DNA of 64,000 bases from Hanleya hanleyi (lineage: Eukaryota; Mollusca; Polyplacophora; Lepidopleurida; Hanleyidae), in the NCBI GenBank assembly GCA_036873755.1, contig JAVTVY010039319.1, positions 1-64,000 on the forward strand, given 5' to 3'. The notes under the pieces are model-generated. The model had not been told where the DNA came from and did no database searches. It worked only from the letters and a program-made list of their open reading frames with translations. Position 1 is the stretch's first letter, and each line of letters starts with the position of its first letter. The translations under genes were made by a program, and so were the position numbers. Shown one piece after another: positions 31,725 to 42,659 of this stretch.

Positions 31725-33633
31725 CTAAGTCCCATAACATGCTTTTGACACACATACTTTAAAATATTCCTTTTCGGTAGTCAGTGTATAAGCCAAATTC
31801 AATCCGGATATAACAGAATCGATTGCACTCCTTAGAGCGGCAATGTTCTTGGCAATGGCTGCATGTATTTCCGCGTATTTCTTGCCGTTCACGTGTGCGG
31901 TTTGCATTTTGGGTAAATCAAAATAAACATGCAGGCGAAGCAGTCGGCCAGGGAGAACGTTATATGTACCGAGAAACAACAACAATCCCCTTATTTGTTC
32001 TACCCTCTGTGCTTTCGTGAAGAGTTTGTGTGTGTACATGAAAGAAGTCGATGGTATAAGGTACGTCCATTTACATATGTATTTTGATCGAATTACATGA
32101 AATTGAATGTTGTTGTTGGTCGCGCGCTGCAGCTTCATTTCTCAGAACCAAGTACGTGATCACCACCTGGTCACACGTGATCACCACCTGGTCACGTACT
32201 CAAGGACTAAGCCAGAGCCCGCGGAAAACAGCAGAGTTTATGAAATGGTTCTATAGAAGAGACTACAAGGCGATCTCTAATCTGATCTCTGGATCGCCAG
32301 TTACCTGAAGTCTTAGTCTGATAAATATCATACTGCCATGAACAATCTCTTGCACTGTCTTGAAACAACTTAGGCCACGTGCAGCATTATAAGGCCGCGA
32401 TGGTGTGCAATTCCCGAAAAGATATCTTAGTCTAAGAATTAGGCTTCCCTGTACCTTTTATGATGAGGTTTAGATGGAAGAGAAAGGAGAATATTTTCAC
32501 AGCTAGCGATAAGTCAAATACAATAGAAATATACACATAAAAGCATCATGAAAGCCCAAAGACACCAATAAACTTGGTCGAGGCGGCTCTTTCGTAGCTA
32601 AATAATGTAGCCCTCACGAGTATGAGGGCTATACGTCGACCGGCCCCAGTCACCTCCAGCGAGGGTTTTAGATAATTTTATTACGAATCACCCACCTCTG
32701 AAACTGCCGTACATCTAATCTCGATCCCCTCCTGAGCACTATTTTAAAATCTTGCGCACTATTGTGAAATAGTGACGCATATATCGCCGTCTGAATTTTC
32801 CAGTCGAAACTTCAACTCTCTACGCGCCATGTTGGTGACGTCACGGTATGGCCGTTTGCAATACCGACGGTCACGGATACGTAAAGGGGAACAACTTGCT
32901 GACATACCGGTAGATAGACTGGATGAGTCTCTATTTCATATGTACTATTTAATAACAAAAATGATCTTTAATAAATATATACGTTTGATAAATAAATAAA
33001 TAGAATGAAAAAAATAAGTGAAAAAAAAAAATGGAAAAATTATTTTTAAAATAGAGACTGGACGATTTGATGGGTTTCGTCGTGTAAAGATTCCATCTGG
33101 AGGCGTGGTTAGTCTGGACGATTGACATGTTTTTACCTTCGGTCGCAACATTTGTATCAATTTCATTCTAACGCCATACTGTGACGTCTCGGCAGTAACG
33201 TCATTCCCATTGTTGAGGTCATGGTAGTAACGTCATTCTCATTGTTGACGTCACATGAACGCATTGCTTCCAGCGTGCGTATATGAACGAACCAATCAAA
33301 TCCTTTGAGTTGGGGGCGGGGTCAGAATACGGAGTTTTCATTGGTGACAAAAATGCACAGTATATTGTGCATTTTTTCTTGCAAAGTTAGCTCCCTTGTG
33401 ACGTTCCGTCCAGTCCCTGTTTCAAGCATTTCTTAATAGGCAGAGTTACTTCCTCTTGTTTTCCGTTTAAAATACATTATGAAACAGGGGCTGGATCCAG
33501 TCTAGGGTTTTGTCTAAACCATCATGTTATAATCGTTATGAATACAATAACATTAGGTTAACAACGAACCACCAAATATCCCCCCAGTTTCCCACCTAAC
33601 GGTACAACAAAATAGCATATGTGGGTAGACAGT
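31725..33633. other. Noncoding with small tandem repeats
   Basis: ACGTGATCACCACCTGGTCAC occurs twice in tandem at about 32153-32195 and is partly palindromic. TAACGTCATTC(C/T)CATTGTTGA(G/C)GTCA occurs twice at 33195-33250. CCAGTCCCTGTTTCA (33409) and TGAAACAGGGGCTGG (33479) are an inverted pair. A minus-strand ORF at 31725-32138 (137 codons) has no motif I recognise and contains stop-free but compositionally ordinary sequence; I do not call it a gene. Confidence 0.4.
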
Positions 33634-34334
33634 TGTGGAAAATGGAGAATCCTGCTTCACCTGTGAAATGTTCACGAGACAGGGAACAGGAAGAGGAGGA
33701 TGTCATGGTATTGTAGTCTATTATCAGACATTGTGGATTTTTCTAGAATATCTAGAGCTTGTTTACATATTATTTTATGGGTCAGCCACTTGGAGCTTTC
33801 TAGAAGGTTGTTGTAAATTGTATCTAGGTCAGATGATGCGGTAACGCTGTGTATTCTAGAAGCTTCTTGATTGGGTAGAATGATCTGGAATGCCTCATAG
33901 ATTATAAATAGCACTCAGTCAGTCAGTCAGCAGGGAATTCAAACTGGCGTTTTATGTGGGTGTCAAACTGTGTTACATTTGCCTGTGCCTGTAAATACGG
34001 ACTGTGGGATAACCCCTGTGTATTAACATTTGGCTGCTGTGTAAGCTACGCTATTGAACCGTCGGTAATTGGACATTTACTGGGACTGTGAACGACTGGA
34101 CAGTGTTGGATTACCATTATACAGAAGAGCGATTTGTGCGCGTCAAGAGAGACTGTAAAGTGCACACCGGTATAGCATTGAACAGTAAGACTATATTTCA
34201 CACACTTAATTGTTGTATTAACCTTACTTAATTTGTATATGATTTTAATATTGTAAATAAATATTTGATTTTTAATCCTTGACTTCACAAATCTTTCTGT
34301 TACGTTTTGCTGTTATTGTAAAATTGACTTAACA
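33634..34334 (+). mobile_element. Candidate 5' LTR of the Gmr1-type retrotransposon
   Basis: The right edge is good: ..TTGACTTAACA ends 5 bp before a primer binding site. The left edge is a guess, TGTGGAAAATGG, because no 3' LTR survives to compare. Internal signals fit an LTR: TATAAATA at 33903-33910, followed by CAGTCAGTCAGTCAGCAG, and AATAAA at 34256-34261. Confidence 0.45.
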
Positions 34335-34339
34335 GAAAT

Positions 34340-34357
34340 TGGGGGCTCGTCCGCGAG
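34340..34357 (+). promoter_or_regulatory. Primer binding site, tRNA-Pro type
   Basis: TGGGGGCTCGTCCGCGAG. The first 14 bases equal the proline-tRNA PBS known from gammaretroviruses (TGGGGGCTCGTCCG). It primes minus-strand cDNA synthesis. It lies just after the candidate LTR and 113 bp before gag. Confidence 0.75.
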
Positions 34358-34469
34358 GTTTATTTACATTATAGCTGCCAGCTGATCAGCTTTGCCACAT
34401 AGTTCTAAATTGATACAGCTTTGATACATTGTCTAAATTTGTGAAGTAGTCAGGGAGTACGCTATCAGC

Positions 34470-35640
34470 ATGTCATTTGACCCAGCACAGTTTCAGAGCC
34501 TAGTCAGGAGGAATTTAACGAACTACACAAAGAAGATTTGTTCGTGCTGTGTAAGTTCCTAGAAATGAAAGCTAAAACATCTTTGAGACAGCAAGAAATT
34601 AAGAAACTTATTATTAAACATTTTGTTAGCAAACAAATTTGAGATGAAAGTGATTTTGGTTTACCTGAAGAACAGTTGATGATTTGGAAATAAGAAAATT
34701 AGAATTGCAAAATCAGCTGAAATTAAAGAAATTAGAATTAGAGAGAGAAAAGTTAGAAAAAGAAGAAAGAGAGAAACAAAGACAGTTTCAGTTAGAGAAA
34801 GAAAAGTTAGAAAAAGACAAAGAATTAGAGAGAGAAAAGGAAGAAAGACAGTTTCAGTTATAAATGAAGCACATAGAATTACAGTCGCAAACAAGTCCTC
34901 CTGCACATGCACCTGTACAATCACAATCAAGATTTGATGCGGCTCGTCAAATACGTCTCGTCCCACCATTTCAGGAAAAAGAAGTTGATAAATATTTTCT
35001 GCATTTCGAGAAAATTGCTGAAAATTGAAACTGGCCAAAAGAAAATTGGAGTTTACTTTTTCAAAGTGTTTTGATCGGAAAGGCAAGGGACATTTACACT
35101 CAATTGACGGTAGAGCATGCATCAATTTATGATATAGTGAAGGATTTAATCCTTAAAGAGTATGAATTAGTTCCTGAAGCCTATAGACAAAAGTTTCGTA
35201 GTTGTGAAAAAGAAAACTCTCAGACTCATGTAGAATTTGCTCGTTCAAAAGAACAGTTATTTGATAGGTGGTGTGCTTCGGTTAAAATTGACAACCAATT
35301 TGAAAGCCTTAGACAGCTTATACTGGTAGAGGAATTTAACTGGTAGAGGTGTATCCATGGTGATATTAGAACATTTCATGATGAACACTTTAGATCAGGA
35401 AGCACGTTTTGCTGGCGAATACGCTCTGACACACAAATTATCATTTGTCTATGCTATTAAGCCAAGTTCATTCCAGTCTAGTCTCTCAGGTAACAAACCC
35501 AGTTATTTTTCATGGCCTAAAATTTTTAACCCCAGTTACAAAGGTCAAAGGTCAAACACAAAGTCTCAGTCACCCACTTTTAACACTCAAAATAAATCTC
35601 CCGTTTGCAATTATGTAAGAAGAAAGGTCATTTAATGGCT
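34470..35640 (+). pseudogene. Gmr1-type gag with SCAN-related capsid
   Basis: Starts at ATG 34470 (MSFDPAQFQSL). In broken frames follow: an N-terminal helix (FLEMKAKTSLRQQEIKKLII), a very charged coiled coil at about 34690-34860 (repeats of LEREKLEKEE and EKDKELEREK), then the capsid: RLVPPFQEKEVDKYFLHFEK, IGKARDIYTQL, LKEYELVPEAYRQKFRS, THVEFARSKEQLFDRW and LRQLILVEEF. This capsid pattern is that of Gmr1-like gypsy gags, from which the vertebrate SCAN domain is thought to derive. A degraded zinc knuckle lies at 35605-35650 (CKKKGHLMANW). Several stops and shifts mean it is not functional. Confidence 0.8.
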
Positions 35641-35836
35641 AATTGGTTTAAATTGAAAAGAAAACAACAACATCAAGCCTTTCAAAAGCCCAGTGGTTTC
35701 CTCACTTCAAGATCTATACCCAAGCAGGTTAGTGACGTTCATAGTGTATATGACGTTAATATTGCCAGGAACACTGTTCCTATTAGTTTTATCAAGGATA
35801 AGGTTGACAGTTTTTACTAATACTGTAATACTGGTG

Positions 35837-35941
35837 CTAATACTGTTATATGGAATATGGAATAGGTCTTGGATTATGGACGCGGATATTCTCTAATGGA
35901 CGACGGCTGAATTATGAATGACGGACTAGACGCTTGTAATT
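35837..35941 (+). repeat. Retroelement 3' end fragment inserted between gag and pol
   Basis: Runs CTAATACTGTTATATGGAAT to TGGACGACGGCTGAATTATG and GACGGACTAGACGCTTGTAA, the sense-strand equivalent of the terminal ~105 bp of the dispersed family (compare 43330-43440 reversed). It sits between gag and protease of the Gmr1-type element, so it inserted later. Confidence 0.6.
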
Positions 35942-35953
35942 TCATATCCTGTT

Positions 35954-37887
35954 ATGGAGATTTTTGAACCATTTATCCACAATGGTTTTGTGTCACTTTC
36001 AAGTGATTTGTCCAATCCTACTCCTGTAAAGATTTTGCGAGACACGGGCGCGTCCCAGTCTCTTTTGTTGGCAGATACTTTGCCGTTTTCTGACTCTTCA
36101 TTTGCAGGCAGTAATGTCCTGATTAAAGGGGTAGATTCTGTAAATTATACACACGTTCCGCTCCATAACGTTCATCTGTCTTCCGACATGATTGCTGGGC
36201 CTGTTACGGTCGGCATTAAAGGTAGTTTACCATTTGAGGATGTTCAATTACTTCTTGGCAATGATCTTTCGGGAGATAAGGTCGGGGTTAACCCGATTGT
36301 AACTGACAAGCCTTGTTTGGATCAGATTCATGATCCAGTTGAAGACGAAATTCAAAGTTTGTATCGTGCTTGTGCAGTTACTAGAGCCATGAGTAAATTG
36401 GCTAAGGAGTCTGAAAAGTCTCTTAAAGATGACGTCATCGATGACTTTTGTTTGCCCGACACTTTCGTGTGTTTAAATGATGAGGTTGATGGGCCACATT
36501 TTGATAGCAAATTGGAATGTTCTGATGACAAAATTTCAAAATCACAACTGGTTATTGAACAGCATAATGACAAGGACATTTTCAAGTTATTTGACAGGGC
36601 AGTAGATGAGTGTGATGTAACTCAAGAGCCTGTGTGTTACTTTTGTAAGAATGGTGTTCTTATGCGCAAATGGCGACCGCCAGATGTGTCACCTGATGAT
36701 GAGTGGGCAATTAAGTATCAGATTGTAGTACCAAATTCATATCTATCAGATACCCTCAGACTAGCCCATGAAACACCTCTTTCATGCCATTTAGGTGCTA
36801 ACAAAACATATTACAAAATTCTAAATCATTTCTATTGGCCAAATTTAAAGAAAGATGTTACGGAATTTGTAGGTCATGCCACACATGTCAAATGGTAGGA
36901 AAACCAAACCAAACCATACCAAATGCCCCTCTACAACCAATCCCTGCACCTGAGGAAGCATTTAGTAGGGTGATTATAGATTGTGTTGGTCCATTACCAA
37001 AAACAAAGTGAGGCAATCAATACATGTTAACAGTCATGTGTGCTTCAACCAGGTTCCCTGAGGCCATTCCTTTACGGAATATTAAGGCAAAAACTATTGT
37101 TAAGGCCTTAGTTAAGTTTTTCACACTTGTTGGTCTAGCCCTGTCCGTTCAGTCTGATAAGGGATCTAATTTCATGTCAAGAATTTTTCAACAAGTCATG
37201 CATGAATTGGGAATAGAGCAGTAAAAATCATCTGCATACCACCCAGAAAGCCAAGGCGCATTAGAAAGATTTCACCAGACATTAAAGTACATGATTAGAA
37301 CTTATTGTTTTGACACTGAGAAAGACTGGGACGAGGGCATACATTTGTTATTGTTTGCTGTTAGAGAGTTTGTTCAAGAGTCTTTAGGTTTTAGTCCATT
37401 TGAATTACTCTTTGGTCATACATTTAGAGAACCACTTAAACTGCTAAAGGAAAAGTTGCTAGACAGTGATCTTGACTCATGTCTTATACAATATGTGTCG
37501 AACTTTCGCACCAGGTTTACTAAAGCATATGACTTGGCCATGTCAAATTTAAAGTCAGCACAAAAATGTATGAAAATAACCTATGATAAACATGCTCTTA
37601 AACGAGGTTTCAAACCTGGTGAGAAGGTACTGACTTTTCTGCCTATTCCTGGTAATCCACTTAAGGCTAGATATTATTATGTCATTGAAAAGAAATTAAG
37701 TGATCTTAATTATGTAATTCAGACTCCTGACAGGCGTAAACACAAACAGTTATGTCATGTAAATATGTTAAAGTTATACATAGACAGAGATAGCACTAAC
37801 AGTACTGTACACCCTGTAAATGTAGTTAGTTCTGACCCTGATAATAATGAAACTTGTGAAGAGCCCATGACAGCGGCGAAATTATAG
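35954..37887 (+). pseudogene. Gmr1-type pol part 1: protease and integrase
   Basis: Protease at the N-terminus: ILRDTGASQSLLL carries the catalytic DTG triad, and QLLLGNDLSGDK the C-terminal hydrophobic-Gly motif. After a ~100-residue spacer the integrase follows directly with no RT between: zinc-binding segment LRLAHETPLSCHLGANKTYY and HFYWPNLKKDV (the CxxC pair is shifted out of frame near 36875). In the catalytic core IIDCVGPLP supplies the first Asp, VQSDKGSNF the second, and SQGALERFHQTLK the Glu; the last two are 35 residues apart if the stop at 37222 is read through. A C-terminal domain (GFKPGEKVLTFLPIPG to VNMLKLYI) ends near 37790. At least two stops and one shift inactivate it. Confidence 0.85.
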
Positions 37888-37899
37888 AACTCTGACATT

Positions 37900-38772
37900 G
37901 TACTTAATTTGGATTCCAAGTTGTGTCATCTTGAACCAGCGCGTCAGGAAGAACTTCGAACTCTGCTCAGTCAATAGGAACATTTGTTTCCCGATATTCC
38001 TACTCGGACTGATAAAATTTCACATGACGTCAATGTCGGAGATTCTAATTCAGTGAAGCAGCACCCATATCGGTTGAATCCCATTAGACAAAACTATCTG
38101 AAAAAAAAAGAGATTCAGTATTTATTGAACAATGACTTCATTGAACCAAGTAATAGTAACTGGAGTTCACCTTGTATCCTCGTTCCAAAGCCAGATGGCA
38201 GTTACAGGATGTTTACTGACTACAGGAAGGTGAACACATTGACCAAAACAGACACATTCCCTATTTCACGCATTGACGATTGCATTGATCAAGTAGAAAG
38301 TGCCAAGTTTGCGTTAAAGTTTGATCTTCTGAAAGGATTTTAGCCAGTTGCACTGACAGATCGTGCGAAGGAGATATCAGCATTCGTCACTTTTGGAATG
38401 AAAAATTCTCCGGCCACGTTCCAGCGTCTCATCAACCGTGTGACTTCCGGTTTGGACGGATGTGAGACTTACATTGATGACGTCATTGTCTACAGCGATA
38501 CATGGGAAGATCATCTACAGAGAATTCGCGCACTGTTCAATCGACTAAGTGACGCCAAGCTGACAGTCAACCTTGGAAAAAGTGAATTTGGACATGCACG
38601 TGTGAGATTCTTGGTTCATGTTGTAGGTCAGGGTCAGGTAAAACCTGTAGATGATAAGGTTAGTGCTATCTCGCTATTTCCAAGACCATCATGTAAGAGA
38701 CAACTGATGCGTTTCTTGGGTATGGCTATTTACTAAAGAAAATTGTGTCCAAATTTTTCAGATATTTTTGAG
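37900..38772 (+). pseudogene. Gmr1-type pol part 2: reverse transcriptase, truncated
   Basis: Begins with the Ty3/gypsy pre-RT segment (VKQHPYRLNP at about 38055), then NDFIEPSNSNWSSPCILVPK, YRMFTDYRKVNTLTKTDTFP, FALKFDLLKGF (motif A; the D is present), MKNSPATFQRLI, ETYIDDVIVYSD (motif C, YIDD intact) and FLVHVVGQGQVKP. It breaks at 38772 after MRFLGMAIY and CPNFSDIF, losing RNase H and the 3' LTR. A stop at 38341 and one at 38734 disrupt it. The important point is position: RT lies after integrase, as in Ty1/copia, although its sequence is Ty3/gypsy type. Confidence 0.85.
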
Positions 38773-39119
38773 CACCGCTACTGCGCCACCTTTCACAATC
38801 CTCAACAATTTCTTATATCTCGGAATACTTATAAAGAAGTGAATCAGCTTCATTTATCACTGATCCGTTATCGACACTTCATTTGAAGAGATATCCCTCC
38901 ATCTCATAATTATGTTATTATCAGAATTTGTGGGAACTTTACCAAGAGACTTATCGCTCTTTTCCCTTCCTCCCGGTGTAACAAACAGCGGAGGAACAAA
39001 TGTATCACTAAGAGGTTAGACCATCCTCTCAAATTTTCATTTTCATTAGGTCACGAGCAGGCTGTACTAGAAACTACGGCGAACTATCCAATCACTTAAA
39101 GAGAGGTGTGACTTATAAG
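38773..39119. other. Junction, no clear gene
   Basis: Between the truncated gypsy RT and the Polinton-type integrase. Could contain a decayed integrase N-terminus, but I see no zinc-binding residues. Confidence 0.35.
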
Positions 39120-39842
39120 TACTGGTATCCATATATCTAGCTGATCTAATACAGCTAAATATAACGATGAAATCAACATTCTTCTAACAGTCAGCGACAT
39201 CTTCTCCAGATAGTTATGGAGAGTACCTCTGCAGAACAAATCTCTCCAATCCATTATAGAGGCGCTTAAGAAGATTTTCAAAGAACTGGAATAATACACA
39301 CTTCTACGATTCGATAAAGGGATGGGATACACGAACAGATGGATAACCGCCTATTTAAAGAAGAAGGGTATTAAATATTCCGTCAGGCAAAATAAGAAGA
39401 AAGCTACTTACGCCGAAAGAGTTATCGGGACTATCGAGATTGTTATGTAAAGATAATTTACTCACAAACAAGCATACCGTTATAAATAGATTTTGCCTTA
39501 CATTGGACACGATTACAATCATCTCCTCCAGAGATCCCTGAATCAGAGCGTCCCGATAAAATGACCGAATCGCTAGTGTGGAATGAGTCATACGTAGATA
39601 CATTGAAGGAACATCAGAAAAAATCACAGAAGACGAACGTAATAAAGCGTCTCTATATGTTTCATCTGGGCGATACTGTGAGAACGTCACATGCTAGATA
39701 TGTAGTCCAAAGGGATTATCACGCGAAGTGGAAAGAGGAATTGTTTGAAATTGGAGTGAGTCCACCAGGGGATTCGAAGGACTGGGATAAATATATACAA
39801 ACTGGTCTCTTTCAGGGACGAAGGAAGCTTCTATCAAAATAA
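39120..39842 (+). pseudogene. Maverick/Polinton-type integrase (DDE), decayed
   Basis: Plus-strand blocks in order: INILLTVSDIFSR and LWRVPLQNKSLQSIIEALKK (first catalytic Asp region), LLRFDKGMGYTNRWITAYLK (second Asp), RQNKKKATYAERVIGTIEI (the Glu, 33 residues after the second Asp), then a C-terminal RLYMFHLGDTVRTSHARYVV with YHAKWKEELFEIGV. This is the retroviral-like integrase of Polintons and relatives; the HLGDTVR..W.EELFEI tail is typical of them and unlike the gypsy element upstream. Four or more stops or shifts are present; only the last 93 codons (39561-39842) are open. It acts in the family by joining the linear element to chromosomal DNA. Confidence 0.7.
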
Positions 39843-40540
39843 ACGACAAAAGGCACAAAAAGTCCCGGATGCACTATGGCGCATTGAAAATATATCATAA
39901 ACAAGCCGACGTAGAGGTAGGATAGAAAAATTGATCAAATATGTAAGGTGACCTATAAAATTCGCGAGTTGAATTCCACAGGAGGACATAGAGAATATAT
40001 AGGAGTATCGAGTCTTGCTCTTGTATTGTATGTTATGACTGTCTCGAGCGAACTAAGCGCATTTTTATGGAAACCGTGAAACGCATCACATCGTCTCTAC
40101 AACAGATTTACCATGTGAGCAGAAGACTACGTTATCGATGATGATATGTGGTTTAAATTATGCGAAGACCCGGCTAGAGCTTTGGGGAGGCAAGAAGCGC
40201 GTCAGGATGGAGGAAGAAGACTAGACAAATCTTCACCCCAAGATATTGATAGGCGAAACTCAATAGTTTACCCAGGTGTTAAAATGGCGATAATTACGTT
40301 CATATCACCGACTCAGCAAGTTGTAGGGTGTGCTAAAGCAGAACTCGGTAGGCGGCGTCAGAAATCTGGCTTCTAAGTACCGCCTACATCCGTAAATAGA
40401 AAACGTAAACATACTTCTTCAACTTCCGCTTGAAAGCGTTCGAAGAAATGCAGTTGTTAATGGTTCAAACTATATGCTACTATCGATTCCACTTTAATCC
40501 TAACATTCTGAGTGACGTCATCGATTTCGTATATAGAAAA
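39843..40540. other. Unidentified part of the Polinton remnant
   Basis: A plus-strand ORF at 40146-40376 (76 codons, Arg/Gln-rich: ARALGRQEARQDGGRRLD) lies between integrase and ATPase, where capsid-related genes occur in Polintons. I cannot match it to a capsid or protease family. Confidence 0.3.
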
Positions 40541-40544
40541 AGAG

Positions 40545-41430
40545 TGGTCGGAGATTCGGAGATCTATGGGTCGTAGCTTCGGAGGTCTACGGGCTGGGTG
40601 TTACAGAGGCTTCCGGAGAGCTCCGAGCCGGTGGTGCTGGAGAGCTCCGGAGATCTACGAGCTGTAACTGTTTTGATTTGATTTGATTTATTCACCAATT
40701 AGTAAACCTACATAGGAATGTTGGTTGAGCGTAAAATAATCAAAGAGCAAGTGTTACATATGTCAACTAGTACATGTTATCGGCGGGAATAAACCCAGGG
40801 GACTTGTCCTATCCCTAGAGAATGAGAATATTCTAAATCCAGAATATATTTAGTGAGCGAAATCAATGATATATACAAAAGCAAAGTACACGGACCATAG
40901 TTTATTTTAGGCATGAAAATCAAGCAGGTATCAATGAGAAATGATTTTAGTTTTGATTTGAAAAGTGATATGGAGTCTATAGTCTTTATATACGGGGGCA
41001 ACTTGTTCCATTCCCGAGATCCTGCGCTTTTAAGGGTGTAGTAAGAAAAGTCAGAATAATGGAAAGGCCTGTAAAGTTTAACTTTTCGGGTTCGCGTTTG
41101 GTATTGATGTATATCCGATTATTTGATAAAGTAGGTTTCGAAATTTTTGGGGAGGCGATATGGGTGATAGATTAATTTGTGGGTCATGATTAAGCAACAA
41201 TATTAGTTCAACCCGAGTAGTGGTAAGCTTTACCTCCGGGGAGCTCCAAGCCGGTGTTCCAGGGGGCTACGGAGAGCTTCGAGTGGAGAGCTCTCAGCCA
41301 GTGTTGCGGTAAGCTCCGAAAGCTCCGAGTCGATGTTGCGGGAAGCTCCACAGAGCTCTGAGTCGATGTTGTTCTGGAGCTCCGAAGGTTCGGAGTCGGT
41401 ATTCTAGGGAACTCCAGAGCTCTACATAAT
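40545..41430 (+). repeat. GAGCTCCGAG minisatellite split by a LINE insertion
   Basis: Units of about 40-50 bp containing GGAGCTCCGAGTCGATGTTG-like sequence occur at 40545-40668 and again at 41215-41430, at least eight in total. The two blocks were one array before the LINE tail at 40671-41214 inserted. Confidence 0.65.
40671..41214 (-). mobile_element. CR1/Jockey-group LINE 3' end in the minisatellite
   Basis: On the minus strand it encodes the typical LINE C-terminus YRPFHYSDFSYYTLKSAGSR followed by EWNKLPPYIKTIDSISLFKS and KLKSFLI, then a short 3' untranslated region ending in an (AAATC)n tail at 40671-40690. Strongly 5'-truncated, as usual for target-primed insertions. I could not identify a TSD. 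Confidence 0.7.
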
Positions 41431-41626
41431 GAAGATATAGAGTTATCAGTCTTCATTCTTCTAAAAACCTTACGAGTGGAAAGACTAACCATGGTTACAG
41501 ATTTCACGTATGTTCAAATCCTATATCTATAGTGAGTACATACATGGAGAGCAGCTGGTGATAAAAGCTGAGGATCAGAAGAAGTCATCGATTGACTTAG
41601 AAGAAAGGACTCTGAAGCGATTAATA

Positions 41627-42131
41627 ATGGCAACTCAATTCGAAATACAAGATCTCGAGTAACACTTGCTCCATCCATTTACGACCGAAGTCGCGGAAAC
41701 TACCGGAATGGGAGAAACCAAATGGATAGTTAAGCTATCGCGAGGACTTGCTAACTATGTAGAACCTCGTCCACCCTTATACTCTTAAACCTGGGAAATG
41801 ACGAATATTTCTTTCCCGCTGTGATGAGCTTGATAATAATCGATGACCCTATGACAGAGGCCAAGCAGGACACGAGAATGTCAAACTTGTTTACCAACGG
41901 ATTTCACCAGGACAATCTATCTATTTGCATAGTACAAAACGTATTCGACAAGGGCAAAGGCCTTCAGGGATATCGTCTAGAATTGCCAGTATGTGGTTCT
42001 ATTCAATAAACCCATCGACAAGCACCAGCTATCGTTATTAGGTTGTCGCATTTATCCGAGACGGTTCGATGACTTTACGAAAGCGTATAAAGATGTCATC
42101 GCTAATCCATACGGTCAACTCTTTTAGACCT
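41627..42131 (+). pseudogene. Polinton-type genome-packaging ATPase (FtsK/HerA fold), decayed
   Basis: Starts ATG 41627 (MATQFEIQDLE, stop, then HLLHPFTTEVAE). The Walker A region is degraded, ETTGMGETKWIVKL in place of G-T-G-S-G-K-T. Walker B is preserved: MSLIIIDDPMTEAKQDTRMS, followed by LFTNGFHQDNLSICIVQNVF, and after a shift NKPIDKHQLSLLGCRIYPRR and AYKDVIANPYGQLF. These blocks in this order match the packaging ATPases of Polintons and related polinton-like viruses. It is on the same strand as the integrase, so both probably belong to one old element. Not functional. Confidence 0.7.
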
Positions 42132-42483
42132 TAAACCAACTACGTCTGAATGTCTGGGGCTAAAGCAAAACTATAGGATTGCATAACTCGCAAACCGAAG
42201 AAAATTTCAGGCGCGACGGAGCCAGTTTGGGGCTGCCAGGGCCTGTCCTCTCTCAGTATAAAAAGAGGGGACATTTTGCCCCGCCCCGCGCAATAATTCT
42301 GACTGGTGTACCTTGAGATGGGTCGAAAATTAGTAGGAAACAGTCTGAAATCTCAAAATATTCCAACGGAGTACCCGGCCTCTTCTTTCTTCATTCTTGA
42401 GTCCAAACTTATCGTGACTAGTTTTAAATTGCAGTTTCATGCAAGGTGTCAATTTTTCCCCCAGTGTTTGTTCTATCTCGCAG

Positions 42484-42656
42484 TATCTTAGAATAGCACA
42501 GATTCTAGTGCTGAAAAATTGGTTGAGTCCCGTGCGGGATTCGAACAACGACGTACAGTGCTGGCGATTAAGTGCCTGACTCTGGGGTCGCTGGTTCGAA
42601 TCCCGCACGGGACTCGACCAATTTTTCAGCACTAGAATCCGTGCTATTCTAAGATA
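42484..42656. repeat. tRNA-like hairpin element, 63 bp arms
   Basis: Left arm 42484-42546 and right arm 42594-42656 are near-perfect inverse copies (AATTGGTTGAGTCCCGTGCG and CGCACGGGACTCGACCAATT), with a 47 nt loop. The right arm and loop resemble the 3' part of a tRNA-derived SINE head: TGGCGATTAAGTGCC is box A-like and GGTTCGAATCCC is a perfect box B, followed by GGGACTCGACCA. The left arm is an inverted duplicate of the box B to 3' part. Confidence 0.7.
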
Positions 42657-42659
42657 GTG

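Noticed and set aside
31725..32138. 137-codon minus-strand ORF as a gene
   Set aside because: No domain recognised; one stretch is plausible protein-like sequence but I cannot support a function or exon boundaries.
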